The translations under genes were made by a program, and so were the position numbers. Below, piece after piece: positions 42,922 to 56,284 of a stretch of 64,000 nucleotides of DNA. The DNA lies in NCBI RefSeq assembly GCF_000208745.1, contig NC_030852.1:30830969-30894968 (forward strand), given 5' to 3'. Source of the DNA: Theobroma cacao (Eukaryota > Streptophyta > Magnoliopsida > Malvales > Malvaceae). The notes below the pieces were generated by a model, which was given only the letters and a program-made list of their open reading frames with translations, did not search any database and was not told where the DNA came from. Position 1 is the stretch's first letter. Each line of letters begins with the position of its first letter.

Positions 42922-45900
42922 TTACATGGTCCCTATCTCGTCTGAGCTGGCTGAGGCCTCGCTCCCCGCTGGGCAAGCCCCGCCTCCTTGGATATCATCC
43001 TCGCTGAACATGCTCTCCTCACTGGAATTAGACAAAGGCCCAGCATCATCCTCGCTGAAATCTACCTTCCTTCTCCTTTGGACATCTTTTATTCCTCTTC
43101 CTTGCAAAGCCAGTCGCCTTCGCTTCCTTGCTTTCCTTTTGCCCTTGGGAAACTCTTCCTTCTGTGACTCGAGGCTTTTGCTTTCTACCTCCTTAGTAGT
43201 TCTTCCTTTGCTGTATTCATTATCCTCTGACTCGTCAGCATCAGCCTTGCGCCTTTTCCTACTTGAATTAGTCTGTGTACATAATAATGTGATTTTGATC
43301 TTTAATTAAAATCCAACAATGATAAAATTCATTAAAATTTACAAGTCAAGAACTGTGAAATTATGGAAAGAAAAGGAAAAATAAAAAACAAACTAAAAGT
43401 TAATTCCAAGTAAAAGGTACAGCATACAGAAAAACTGAATTATTGTCTAGGTGATATTTAACCACTACAAACCCTGTAAAATTCTTTTCCCTTGTCTTTG
43501 CTACCTACTCCTTTCCTATCAGTTTTTGTTATTTTTACACAACTTTTGGCTTCATATTTGAGTAATTATCACTAACAACTGCTTACCAATGCTGGCATCA
43601 AAAGACAACGCATCAAACCTCATAAGAAAGATCAAGCAAAATACTTTAGAATACTCAATCGCAGCAAGGCAATTGTCATGCCAATAGATGACATAAGCTT
43701 TAGACTTGACATTAATGATTCAAATTTGTTATAAGCATGCCGCATGATTGCATCAATTTCTTTCCTTTTTATTCACTAATATTTCCAATCTTCATTGGCT
43801 AAACTGAAAAGTGAAAGCAACAACAATCCACATTGACAAAATTGCAAGACGAGAAGCAAATTATGATCATTAATCACAAAAGAAACGTCACAGAAGACTG
43901 GTTTTATGGTTTTGGGTCTCATAAGGAATTTTCCTACTTGAAGTCCCATCCCTTATTCCCTCAGCAGAACACAGTGCACAAGCAAAGTAGTAAAAGATGC
44001 TCAGCCTATGTGCATACCTTGGGGCCACGATCAACCAACTGAGCCCATTCTTGTCGATTTCTTAGACAATCAAGAACAGCTTGAGAATGACTAGAATATG
44101 CATAGCGTTCTCCATTATGTTTCCTCAAGTTAGGCCAGTGCTGGAACAAAAGCAGAAAGAAAGAGAATGAGAAGCAAAATTTCTCCCCTACAAGTACTAC
44201 AAGGGATAAAAGAAAAAAAGAAAGAAAGATGGCATAAGGCAAACAGTAGGCACTCTGCCTGACAGAAGCAACATACCGGCAGGACTGCATTGCATAGTTC
44301 TTCATATGCCATTCGCCTGCCTTTGCTCATAATCTCATTTATCAAGCCTGAAAACATGAAGAAGAATATTACAAATGGCTAATTGGAGGGTAAACAAACA
44401 AACATGAGATTCGTCCTAATTCAGGAAATTTTGGTACAACTAGACTTCCTTGAGAGGCAATTACCAGGTAGAGTACGAGGTGCAGAACCACGAACTATGC
44501 CTGTGTCATCATCAGATATATTCCTTGGTGAACTACGTATAGATGACAAAGTTTGGTCATTGGCTTCAGTGGAAGAAGAAGGGCCACTGTTTGTGGTTGT
44601 GGTGGGTGCAGGCAGTACATTCTTGTCATCTCTTTTAACAGAAGCATCCATGGCAGATCCAGTATCTTGTCTCTGATCAGGTGAAAGTAGCGCTTTGTCA
44701 GTCCTTTTAGCCTCATCATCAAGCTCACGAGAACCACGCGACGCATCTTTAGATGCATCCTTGTTTTTTCTTCTAGAAACCTACAAATGAATTAAGGACC
44801 ACTCATCAAAGCTGAATCTTGTTAAAAACCTCTGTTACCAATGCAACTAATACTTAAAACAGGAATGCAAGTTGGCACAAAATGTCAGATAAGGAAGTGC
44901 ACATATTACCACACTGTGATCCTTTCCTCCAGAGCTAGATGTGCGCTTTATTAGCATACTTGTTGCAGTTGGAGATGCCAGCTGAGGAAAGCTACCAGTG
45001 TGCCGCACACGTGGAACACGAGGTACTCTTGGAGAACTATTAAGTTCTTGATGCAGAAGTAAAGCAAGCTGAAAATGAGGAAGTAAAGCGGGAGAATAAA
45101 TTTGTCAATGGAAGCTGCTAAAAATAAAAAGAAAAAAATTAAAAAGAGAAAGAATCATAAATTATTTTATTAGAAGATAGCACTTGATCTCACACCTCTT
45201 CATCACTCAGAGTAGGAGAATTTGATGGTGCAAAAGGATGTGCTGATGTTGGATGAGTAACCTTAGATGCTGGCTGGGTACTTGAATGATTTAACTTTTC
45301 ACCTTTCTGGGGGAAACCTGAAGCTGATGTCTTATTTTGTTGAACATGTGGAGCAGAATGACTTTGCATTGACCCGGCAGGCTCACCAGAGACTGAGGTA
45401 ACTGAAGTATTCTGCACCGAAGATGCCTTTGAAAATGAGGAAGGCACATAATCTTTAGATTCAGATATAGTTCTCCTAGAAATGGAAGCATGTGAAATCC
45501 TGCTTTGGTGTGACACTTTTGAAGCAGAACCAAAAGAGGATTTGGGACGCTCTTTTGCTGTCTTTCGTGATAAGTCATGCCTGTCTTCATCCCTGGGTAC
45601 ATCACTTGCAGCATGATCTTTCTTAATGCTTGCATTATTGTCAGAAATTACTCGTTGCTTAGTGTTAGGATTAGAATTCTGAGTATCTGTAGGTTTAGAG
45701 TTATCAGGAATAGATGACATGGGGTTTACGGCAGCAGATGAAGTGGAAGATGACTTTCCAACACATACTACCGTTTTATGCTGGATAGACTGTTCTTCAG
45801 AGGTTAACACATTTCCACTTAATTTAAGCTCTTCACCAGATCCAGGAACAAGCTTGGATTCTGAAGAACTTTTCTGCACTGGCTCAGGAACTTCTGAACC

Positions 45901-48681
45901 CTCCAAATCGCGTTTTAGCAAAGAACAATCACCAGACATTTCGTTAGCTTTATCAGAATGACAGTCAGCAACCGCTTCCGACACAATGACCTTTTCCTTA
46001 CCATCAGAAGATTGTGAACTGCCTCCAACCACATCATTCATTTGGGAAGTTTCTGATGTCTGATGCAAAGATTTCCCTGTGTCTTTAGTATCATCATGAG
46101 GAGAAGATTGAGCAGTTAAGACGACCTTAGAACCATCATCATAATTCATTTCTTTTTTCACCTCAATATCAGGTTTAATTAAAACATGAGGCATGCAGAC
46201 ATTAGAATCTTTAACAATCTTATTGCCCTGAGCTCCCAGGGCAGAACTAGCCAAATCATCAACTGGATGCTCCTGAAGACTTGGAGAACCTTCTACACCA
46301 CCATCTACTTTGTCAATTGTCATGCTATCACCCTATTGCAAGAATATAAAAAGGTTACTAAAAATAAGGAGTGAAACAAAAAGCATATCAGAAATGTTTG
46401 TCAAATACTCCTCCTCTACCATTTACACACACAAAGGCATGTCAAGGATTGCATGCAAACTGCACGTAAAACTAGTTGTCAACAGCAACATTTAGATGTA
46501 AGTGATGCTTTCAATGTAACATACCAAAATTTTAACATGATACTAACATTTAGAGAACAAGGATAGATACACCTGAAACCAGCCTCTAACTATGACAAAG
46601 CAAACTAACAGTGTAGCATCATAATTTTTCAATGAAACTAATACAATGAAGCTATAACTTCTTTAAGTTATGGTGTTTTTGTTTTTCACATCAAGATCTC
46701 TCAGGTTGATGTTTTATATGCAATTGGAAGTTCTCTAAGCATGGTCCACTACTGTACTTTGATCTTTTCCAATATATGTATGCCTGCAAACCATGAATAG
46801 GCATATATTCTTTAACCAACAAAAACCTTTTTGAGCTAGTTTGCTTTAGTAATTTGTGAAAGTTTCCTCTCCAGCATGATGGCCTTGGCTACCCTTTCTA
46901 AGCAGCTTGCCCGTGTCTATTATCACTGTGTTCCCTAGATCAAAAGCAAAACCTATTTACCAAGAAGCTGAGGTTCGACCTACTACACCATTTTAAGGCA
47001 ATTGCTTTTTATTTCACATGACCCAACATCATCACAGACTTGCTTCTAGAAGATTATAGATTGTAGAGATTGCGTTAGTCCTTGTGACATCAACTAACAG
47101 AGCTTCATTTCTTTTCTGCTAGATAAATTTAAAAAAAAAAAAAACCAATTACAACAGATAAAGCTACAAAAATAATTTCCATCCAGGGTAACAATAAATG
47201 AAAGACATAACAAAGATACCTCTTCTATAACAGGAGTTATCCCAGGATCTTTGTGCTCTAATGGCAATGCAACAACATCTTCTGTTGCAGGAGAGCTCTT
47301 CATAGCTGCAGGAATTCGGTGGTCAACCTTCTCCTCCTTCAGTTCAAATCTAATGGAACAATCATGTCCAGACATACTAGAAGTTGAGGCCTCTGAAGCA
47401 CGCTCCTTTGCCACTAAGTTGTTCTGAGGCCTTTCAATTGCATGGTTCAATGCAACATTACCATCCGATGTGGGTTCTTGAAGCACACCGTCCCTCAAAT
47501 TTTTGTTCTTTACACTCTGAACATCCATCTTGAAAGACTTCGAACCTCTGTCTTCATAAAATTCCAATTGTTTTGCATCACTGCTGGGCCTAAACACTAG
47601 TAATGAATGAAAACAAACACAAAAACAACAAAAAAACCTGGAGTCAACATGCATATGCCAACTTTGGTAAAGATGAGACTCACCATTTCCGTTCATTTCA
47701 ATAATATGAAATGTGTGTTCTTGACAAATAACTACGGTTCTCATGATAACAAGATAATTTTAATCTCTGCATGTGTATATATTGTACAGTAATAAATTGC
47801 ATTGAAAAGTAAGTTAAATAACCTGTTTTATGGGACTGAGCAGCTCTCTTCTTCTCATAAGCCTCTTTCTCAGCAGCACTTCTAGACTTCTTCTTCGCAC
47901 TCCTATCTTTGGATGCCCCAAGCTCGTCTTTCTTCCGCTTACTGGAGGGTATCACAACAGGCTGAAGTACACTCCTATCCTTCCTTGCCCCATTCTGCCA
48001 ACGTTTTCCATCCAAATCCTCACCCTCACTCTTCTTCCCTTCCTTTAAGGCATCCTTCATTGGATAAATCGGAGCGCCAAACACCCTCTCCTTAGACAAA
48101 GAAAACAGAACTCCGGCACCATTATCAACCAGATTCCCATTCTCATTCTCATTTTGCATACCATTTTTATTATCATCATCTTTCTTTTCATCCCAACATG
48201 GGAACTCCCTATACTGGAAATTGAATTTTTTAGGCACATACCCTGTACACTTCCACAACTCCGGTGTAAAAACCCCAGACAAACCTCCAAACAAACCCGG
48301 CTCCCCTCCAGGAACCCCTTGAACATGGACACGCTCTTCCATGGGAATATCAGTCCAAAGCCTAAAGGGCCGCCGAGGAGGCACATGACCCACATAACTA
48401 CTCTCTATCCTAACCGTTTTTGTCGGCAATTCAACAAGCAATTGTGCAACCTCCTTCTCCTCACTGTCATTACGGTTGCTCTTGCTCTTGCACTTGTCAC
48501 AGGCAAACAACTCTTCTGCCTTGGTGTAACGCGAGCAGCGCGTGTGCACCCACACGCCGCACTCATCGCACTTCACCATCTCTTCACCGTCGTCGAAATT
48601 GACGCCACAGACGCAGTCCACGGTCCATGAACCGTCTCCCCAGTCGTCATGGGGGTCAGCCCGATGCGTACGGCCTTTCAT
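42922..48681 (-). CDS. PHD-finger nuclear protein (At1g32810-like)
   Basis: A probable chromatin protein. Eight exons in transcript order: 48681-47823, 47596-47220, 46332-45196, 45068-44910, 44780-44465, 44347-44277, 44140-44018, 43272-42922, giving 1130 residues. The PHD finger at 23-64 shows the full Cys4-His-Cys3 ligand set (C23, C25, C38, C41, H46, C49, C61, C64), with Trp44 where an aromatic-cage residue is expected. A conserved-looking stretch follows at about 88-165 (VGHVPPRRPFRLW). The middle is long, Ser/Lys/Glu-rich and probably disordered. Exons 6-7 encode a compact conserved-looking module (GRRMAYEELCNAVLP, HWPNLRKHNGERYAYSSHSQ). The C terminus has basic nuclear-localisation-like clusters and an acidic Ser-rich end. 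The exon 1-2 join uses the acceptor at 47597; the next AG breaks the frame. The histone mark bound is not predictable. Confidence 0.88.
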
Positions 48682-51600
48682 ACTTATGATCCTAAACCCT
48701 AATTAAAATAAATTTAAAAGACCTAACCTGAAATTCCTAAATTTTTAACCCCCGCAATTCACATTGAATTAAAAGTGTTTTGCTAATTTAACCGCTTTTC
48801 CTCTCTCTTTTTGCCGAAATTGAATTGAAATTGATGAATGAGTACCTGGAAACATATAATTCTTCGTTGTTACGCTGATTTATGGGACTCCCTCGGTGTC
48901 TGCAGAGGGCGACGAAAACGGCTTCTCCCTTGTGCACGAACGGACCGGAATTCAAAGGGAACGAAATTAAAACCAGAACGACGAATTCTTTTGGCGTCCG
49001 TCTCTTTCTTGCCTCAGCGGCTCGGCTTCAAAATATCCAAGCCCATTTTCAATTGGTGGCCTGAGCCCATCCCGCCTATGACCCAGCGTCAGAAGGCTTT
49101 TTTAATTCACGAGTGAATTACATTTTATTTATTTACTTTTTTTTAAGTATATCTGATTCATTGAGTAGTTTAACTATGAAATTTAGCATAATATATACAA
49201 AAATTTAAATAAATTTTTATATTTTTATTATGTTGAATCATATTTTTATATTTTTATTTTTAATCAAATAAATTTTATTTATTTTAAATCAAAAAAATTT
49301 TATAATTTATAATTAACTTAATCAAAATCTCATTTGTTATTTTATATCGCATGATGTTAATGTGATATGTTAACATATCATAATTGATGATTATATAACA
49401 TATTAATTTTATATAATAGTATAGTCATGTGGCCTTTTCACCATTTATATCAATATTATATCAGTGTTATATAAATATAAAATGATAAGTAATATTTTTA
49501 TTAATATTAATTAATTAATAATTAATCATGACTCTTAAGAGTTTATTTAACTCAAAATATAAATACAAAAACCTTGTTGAATATGATAAAATAATAAGAG
49601 TTTATTTGAATATTCTTAAATAATTTAAAAACTTATTTAAACATTTTATATCATAATTTTTTTTCTTGAATTAAATTTTTTGATATTTTTACACATTGAT
49701 TCCGTTACCAAACTTTATTATAATAAATATAATCGTGAACTATTTCATATTTGTAAATAAAATCCTAGACGAGCGCAAGGTAAATAAAAATCTTTACATT
49801 ATAATAATTGTTTATCATTTCATATTTGTAAAATGATAAATTGTAAATTTAAATAAAACAAATTATCGTAGCTTAACGAGGAAAGTGTTTAATATTTAAC
49901 AAGACGATGCAAGTTTTGATTCTCATGAATTGTATTTTTTCAACAAATTTAAAGTCCATTGATTATGTTAATTAGGAAAAAAATTATGACTAAATCAAAC
50001 TGAATTAATCATATTTTTACTGAATTAACTCATTTTATAAAATTTTATCAATTAAATAAATTTTAACTAATAATGATTTAAAATTTTTAACATATAATAG
50101 TTGACCTTTATTGCTTTACCTACTTTTCAACTTGTGTTAGCTTAGTGACAACTCATTGTTTCTCTTTTGTTTTTTTTTTTTTTGAGGTAGCCTTGAAGAA
50201 AGATATTTATATGTTTTCTTAGATTTGTTGCCTAATTAAGGACCGTGTTGACCGAACTTATTTAAGTTGTATTTTTTTAATTTATTTTTCTTCTATTTGC
50301 ATAAACACATTTAAGTGTTCATTAAAAAATATACCATACTTTTTTCTTACTATTTAATAGTATCTATTTATTGCATGTTCACTCGTGTAGAAGACATGGC
50401 AGGTCAATTTTCATATCCGAATATTCGCCCAGTGAATGAAAAAATATTTCCACATGGATCATACCTAAATTATTATAATTAATAATTAATAATAATGCTT
50501 TACTGTTTTTCTCTTTTTTTTTTCCTTATAAGTAATAGATTGCTTATACAAGTAGTAAAAGATGATATGAATGCTATAGATGATGCTGCAATTATATATG
50601 CAATTGAGTTTGTGAAATTCTATGGATAATGATTAAGTGCAAACTCATTACCTACAAGTCAATATTTTGAATAACTATTTCAATATTAAAAAAATACTGT
50701 TGGAGTGATTATGTTTGGTAAATGTTTGAGATATTAATACAATACTAAAATTACTATAGGTATTTACATATTTGACTTTAAATAAATAGTACTCAATTTC
50801 CTATACAGTATATAGTTCATGCCTTATTATATTCCTTAAATATTAAAAAAAAAGAAAAAAATGAAGTTTGATGTAAGGTATATTTTTCTATCTACCACGC
50901 CCAAGGAAGGAAGTTCAAAATCGCAGGTGCTCGTCGCCAAATCCAAGTCAACATTTGCTTCATACCACGGTTGGCAAATTGGCTACCCCGACAATTTCTT
51001 CAAATTTACCAAAACGCCCTTCATCGACCGGTCCAGTTGTCCTTTAGTTTCAGGTCACCAGTACGGAGAGACAGGAACAGCGGTAAAACCAGCGACAGTA
51101 ACTCAGTGGTGGTAAACAGTCCATAGGTAATAGTAACCCGACATGTCATAGTAAGAGACATGATGGGATGTGCAAAACATCATAGTACATGCATGCATCC
51201 GAATGTCATGTCATACATGGATATGTAAGATCAAGAAAGAATTTACTTTGGCCTTTTTTTTTTTAGGTTTGTACATTCCAACAAACAAAGCAAAATCCTT
51301 TTTCTCCTTTTTTTCTTTTTTTATATATAAGCTTAGCATTTTGTTGGAAGCCATTATATATTTGATTTTACTTATTTAGGTCGATGTGAAGCAGATCCTC
51401 TTGGGTCTCTCTCTCTCTTTTCCCTCTCTCGGATAATCACTGTGAAACAGTGGTAGAAAAAGAAAAAAAAAAAGAAAAGAAGGAAAAGGAAAAAGAATTA
51501 CAGACACTGTAAGAAATGAAAAATCTTGCCTTTTTTTGACTATCTTACTTTGTTTTGCTGTTATTTATTTCCATTTCGTTTTCTCCGTAGTGATCTCGAG

Positions 51601-51825
51601 GTGGGTTTGTAGTTTTGTTCGTCATCAATGGAGATGATTGTAGCTTTAGCTTAGCTTCCAAAAAGATTCATCATTTTTATATTCCCAACATTTCAAAACT
51701 CGATTTTTTTATTTTTTTATTTTTCTCTTTTTTTTTTTTATGTTTGGGATTATAAATTTCAGGGCTTTTTGTTGATCAGTTGATAAAAAAAAGGTAGCTT
51801 TTTTTTTAGGAATAATCATCAGGCC
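48682..51825. other. Divergent intergenic region between PHD gene and CID11
   Basis: A 3.1-kb head-to-head promoter region. The first 400 bases are GC-richer and probably hold the PHD-gene leader and promoter. From 49120 to 50860 the DNA is very AT-rich and non-coding. The last kilobase becomes richer in GC and pyrimidine tracts and likely contains the CID11 promoter and long leader. The 84-codon frame at 50861 has no recognisable features. Confidence 0.6.
51322..51330 (+). promoter_or_regulatory. Candidate TATA box for the CID11-like gene
   Basis: TATATATAA about 500 bases upstream of the ATG, followed by CT-rich leader-like sequence. The distance implies a long leader or a leader intron. 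Other TA-rich tracts nearby could serve instead. Confidence 0.3.
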
Positions 51826-54800
51826 ATGGCGGTTGTTGAGAATGCTTCGAATCAAGATGCGGCTGCAGCAGCAGTAGCATCAAACGATCAGGATCAGTCA
51901 AAGCAAAACCATGTTCGGTCAAGGATCGATCCGAGCTTACACCAGAACGATCAGGGGTTGTACAACAAGATCGGTGGTCCCCTTCATCGATCTAACGGCG
52001 GGGATTTGCAGAGGAGCAATGGTGGTGGTGGGGGTGAAGTTGGGGATAGCTTCAAGAGAGATATGAGAGAGTTGCAGGAACTGTTCTCTAAACTTAACCC
52101 CATGGCTGAAGAGTTCGTGCCTCATTCACTTGCTAACCATGGACTCAATGGAGGGTTTTACACTGACAACTCTTTTTTGCATGACAACAATAACATCACA
52201 AGGAATGGCCATGCTAATGGCAATGGTGCTGGTAGACGGGTATGCTACCAAAACCCCATTTTTTGATTGATTGCTTTGTTTAATAGTAAGCGAGGATTAT
52301 TAGTCATGTTGGTGGGGTTCTTCTTATAGTTTTTTTTGGGGTTTCAAAAATTCACTGGGTAATAACTTAAAACTGATTTATCTGAGTTTGTGACGTACTC
52401 CCTGCCATCCAATATCCCAAGTTGGTGTTTGGATGTGCAGTAACTATGCCATTTCTCTGCTTGCTCCAAAATGCAGTAAAAGGAAAGGCAAAGGAGAACA
52501 AAGGTTTTTATTCTTATGTTAGGATGTTTGGTTGTCACGGGAACAATTGGAGGAAACCTGATTATTTTATATGGTTGAGTGGGGATTAATTTCTATGTGC
52601 ATTTTAAACAATATGAAATTTAAAATTCCAAATTTAGCAATCTCTAGTTTACCTCATCTCAATTGTGGAAAAGAGCATCATCTGTTCATTGATGGTTGTC
52701 TTTCTCAGAAGAAAAATTTCAGTCAAGGGAAACGGAGAATGAACAGCAGGACAAGTATGGCCCAGAGGGAAGAGATTATCCGTAGGACTGTCTATGTTTC
52801 TGATATTGACCAACAGGTATACATTCAGCATTTTGCACTTTGTTTAGTATTCCACAATCAATTCTGCAATTTCTGTTTTAACATCTCTTTGGTATGTAGA
52901 TTCATGTAGTCTTTTGCTTGTTGGGATGTAGGTCACTGAAGAGCAGCTTGCAGGTTTATTTGTGAGTTGTGGGCAGGTGATATTGTTTTCATTGCTTATC
53001 TTGATGGTTATCATCAAAACAAAGTCTGAGTGAAGTTCTTTCCTTATATAGGTGGTTGACTGCCGCATATGTGGTGATCCTAATTCTGTACTACGTTTTG
53101 CCTTTATTGAGTTCACTGATGAAGGTGATGTTCAACTATGGTCTTTGGTGCATAGTTTAGGGAGATTATCTAACTATAAAATGTGATATTTACTTGCTTT
53201 TTACTGTTTGATGGTTTGGCTGTGCAGAAGGTGCACGGGCTGCTCTGAATCTGGCAGGGACTATGCTTGGATTCTACCCAGTTAGGGTGTTGCCTTCCAA
53301 AACAGCTATAGCACCAGTTAACCCAACATTTTTGCCGAGGGTGAGGCTCATTGTGGCAATTTATCATACTGGAACTTGTTGATATGTTGTAGTCTTTGAT
53401 GCATTTTTTATTTCCTTCACCTATTCAGCCTGTTAAATATCTGTTATTTTGATTTCAGAATGAAGATGAACGCCAGATGTGTGCAAGAACTATCTACTGT
53501 ACAAACATTGACAAGAAGGTGAGAAGCTTTTCGCATTTTGGCAATGTTCATTATGAATAGTGATCCTGATTGCAGAGTAAGGACCCTTTACAAGAATTGT
53601 ATGATTTTGCGCTCTGCAGGTTACTCAAACTGATGTTAAACTCTTTTTTGAAACAGTCTGTGGGGAGGTATGTTATTCCATTAACTCAAGAGTCATGTTT
53701 CTTCTGTTTATTACATCAAAAACCTGTTTAGGGATGCATTTAAAGGGACATCTTGTCTAATGTAGGTATACCGCCTGAGGTTGCTGGGGGACTATCACCA
53801 TTCAACTCGCATTGCTTTTGTTGAGTTTGTAATGGTAATTGTTTCTTCCTCTTCATTCATGTACATTTTTGAACATGGCTGAACAAGTTTTCTCTGGTTT
53901 CTGAAGGGTTTGATGAGGTAAATGGGGGCTTTTCACATCTTCGCATGACTTACTTTTAGATAGGTTTAGGCTAGCCACTGAGTATGAGGTTTGTGTCGAC
54001 TCTAGGATATTGGGTTTTGTGATTGTTTTCTAAGCTTACATTTTGTCAAAAAGTTCAAGTGCATTTGGTAGGAAGGACGGAGGAAAGGAAAGGCAAGGTA
54101 GTGAAAAGTAAAGACTGTTCCATTGATATCCATCTTGGGGATTTATTGTTAAAGTTCAGAGAGGAGATGCTTAAAAATTTCAGTGGTGTTTTGGGACATC
54201 TATTTCTCCTGAAATTTTTCCTAAATTGAAAAGAAGCTTGAGGCTCTAAGAATGTTCAATGGAGACACTGATGGAAGCAGATTCGAGCAGCTTTTCTTGT
54301 TCAAATTCACCTTGGAGTTGCTCAAAGTAGTACCAACAATCAGGAAAACCAAATTGATTTGTTAGCTTCCTGTCAACAATCGTATCTCAACTGCTTGTTG
54401 GAAATATAACATGCAATTCACAAACTATGACAGGATTCTTACATTGTTTATCATTTCATCCGCTAGTAGTCTTTTGGTCTCATGTAGGAAATTGAAAACA
54501 ACATTGCATTAGAACTATTGGCATGGTCTCTTGGATTACCCTGATTTTCTAATTTGCTAATGATGGTTAAGAGAACAATGTTAACATGAAACATTGCTAC
54601 TACCTGATGGTCTGTAGAAGATATGGTGCTTCTTTTTCTGATTCATTTTTTCCGTATTTTCCTCTCTCTGCATTACCTTAATAAATTGAAAGGCTATCAA
54701 CTTGAGCTATTTTTTGAAGTGTGCAACTAGTTGCTAGGCAAGCTAATCTTCTGTGCCAAACTAGTTTGGTGTTTCATTTTCTGTACCTATTCTTGAGCAG

Positions 54801-56284
54801 ATGTCTCGTAACTGCTCCATTTCCGTCCTGACAAAATTAAAGGCTCTCGTTGAAGGAGATTAAGCATAACTCATTGATTGCGTAAAAGGATTTAGAGATC
54901 TATAAAACTTTAGTTGGCTAAATGACATTATTTATCACTAAATCAAGCACGCCAGCTGCATGGATTTGGAATTTTCATATCAGTTGGATTCTATTTGGCT
55001 GAAAAATTGTAGGCTTACCTTTTCTGGCTTTATCAGTTAGCCTTGACAATCATTGCTCACAAGTTGCATAACAATAGGCTTAATTAAAATTGTTATTTCT
55101 ATATTTGATCACTACGTGAAATAGTCTACATGTGATATAAACTACTGATAATATGAAACTATTGAGATAGATTTTACAGTTTGTTAAGACTCCAAGCAAG
55201 TAAATTTCCATATGATGCATGTTTCTTTAAGTTGATTTCCATGTGGTGTTCTGTCTATTAGGGGTGAACTTTTGTTTATGTCCATTTTCAGCAGACCCTA
55301 TGTACAGTTTGGATTATGTCTTTTAGGGCCCGCCAAATATTTCCAATATTAATTATGGATCTCTTGCCATCCTTGGATAAAGGCCTTATTAAATCTTCAG
55401 TTAGTGATAGCACAATGGTGTAAGGTGGGGTCAGGTTGTGTGCCATATGCACCTGAAACTTTAGAAGAATGTATTCTTCTCTTGTACGGAGAACTTGCTT
55501 ATCAATAATTGTAGTCTTCACTCTAATGCTTCCTTAACGGTTGATGATGCAAAGATTGGCCATTCAGAGCTGTGGTTTAGTTTGCACTGTTTAAAGCCCA
55601 GAGGGAAGTAACCTTAAATGATAGGATTCACCTGTTGTATTCTAGTATGGTAGATTTTGTAGCAGTTGCATGTATGCTTGTTAGCATATCAATTTTTTTT
55701 GTTTGTAAATAGAGTGATTATTTGCTTAATACTGTAAAATGTGAATAATTGAATAATTGAGGTGGACTTGCTTGCACAGATAAGCTAAAGAGTAGTTTTG
55801 ATCAAAAAATGATGTGTTGTTACTATTGAAGGAACTATGTATGGTGGTTTGGATCAGGACAACAAGATTGTTTGCCTCTGGTTACTGAACCTACATTGGC
55901 TTATCTGAGATGTTATCCAAGTTTTTGAAATGAGTTTAAAGTTTGCAAGTGATATGTAGCTCCCTTTTCGTCATCTCAAGATTGGGTTGCTTCAGTTTAC
56001 ATGAATGAATGAATGAATTTTTAATCTTCTCTTGTTCACATGCAGGCTGAAAGTGCGATTGCTGCTCTCAACTGTAGTGGTGTGGTTCTGGGGTCATTGC
56101 CCATAAGGTCGGATTCCTGGTTTTTTCATCATTTCCGGAAATGTTGTCATAATTTCTCTCCAAAGAGTGATTTAAGTATTTATGAAAATTGTCTTTAAGT
56201 CAACCTCGGTTGTTGTGTATGATCAGGGTAAGCCCATCAAAGACCCCAGTTCGGCCACGTGCTCCTCGCATTCCCATGCACTGA
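51826..56284 (+). CDS. CID11: CID11-like RNA-binding protein (PAM2 plus two RRMs)
   Basis: Binds RNA and the C-terminal domain of poly(A)-binding protein, a role in mRNA translation or stability known for the CID8-13 family. Ten exons: 51826-52239, 52709-52816, 52932-52976, 53052-53124, 53228-53340, 53459-53518, 53620-53667, 53766-53834, 56046-56107, 56227-56284, giving 349 residues. The N terminus is Asn/Gly-rich. The PAM2 motif LFSKLNPMAEEFVPHSL is at 87-103, with the LNP and FVP signature intact. A basic stretch (QGKRRMN) follows, then RRM1 at about 164-245 (RNP2-like VYVSDI, RNP1-like LRFAFIEF) and RRM2 at about 261-338 (IYCTNI, RIAFVEF). The tail SPSKTPVRPRAPRIPMH is typical. The CID11 symbol is given by similarity and gene order; CID8, 9, 10, 12 and 13 are close relatives. 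Confidence 0.92.
53835..56045 (+). other. Long intron 8 of the CID11-like gene
   Basis: A 2.2-kb intron that interrupts RRM2 just after its RNP1-like strand; all other introns of this gene are under 500 bases. I looked for a nested gene or transposon on both strands and saw none. The frames at 54023 and 55288 carry no domain. Confidence 0.8.

Noticed and set aside
47684..47740. Extra exon in intron 1 of the PHD gene
   Set aside because: A strong donor exists, but no acceptor gives a product that keeps the downstream frame. The two-exon join at 47823/47596 does.
50861..51115. 84-codon frame upstream of CID11 as a gene
   Set aside because: No domain, no family resemblance and no splice structure. 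It lies in probable promoter sequence.
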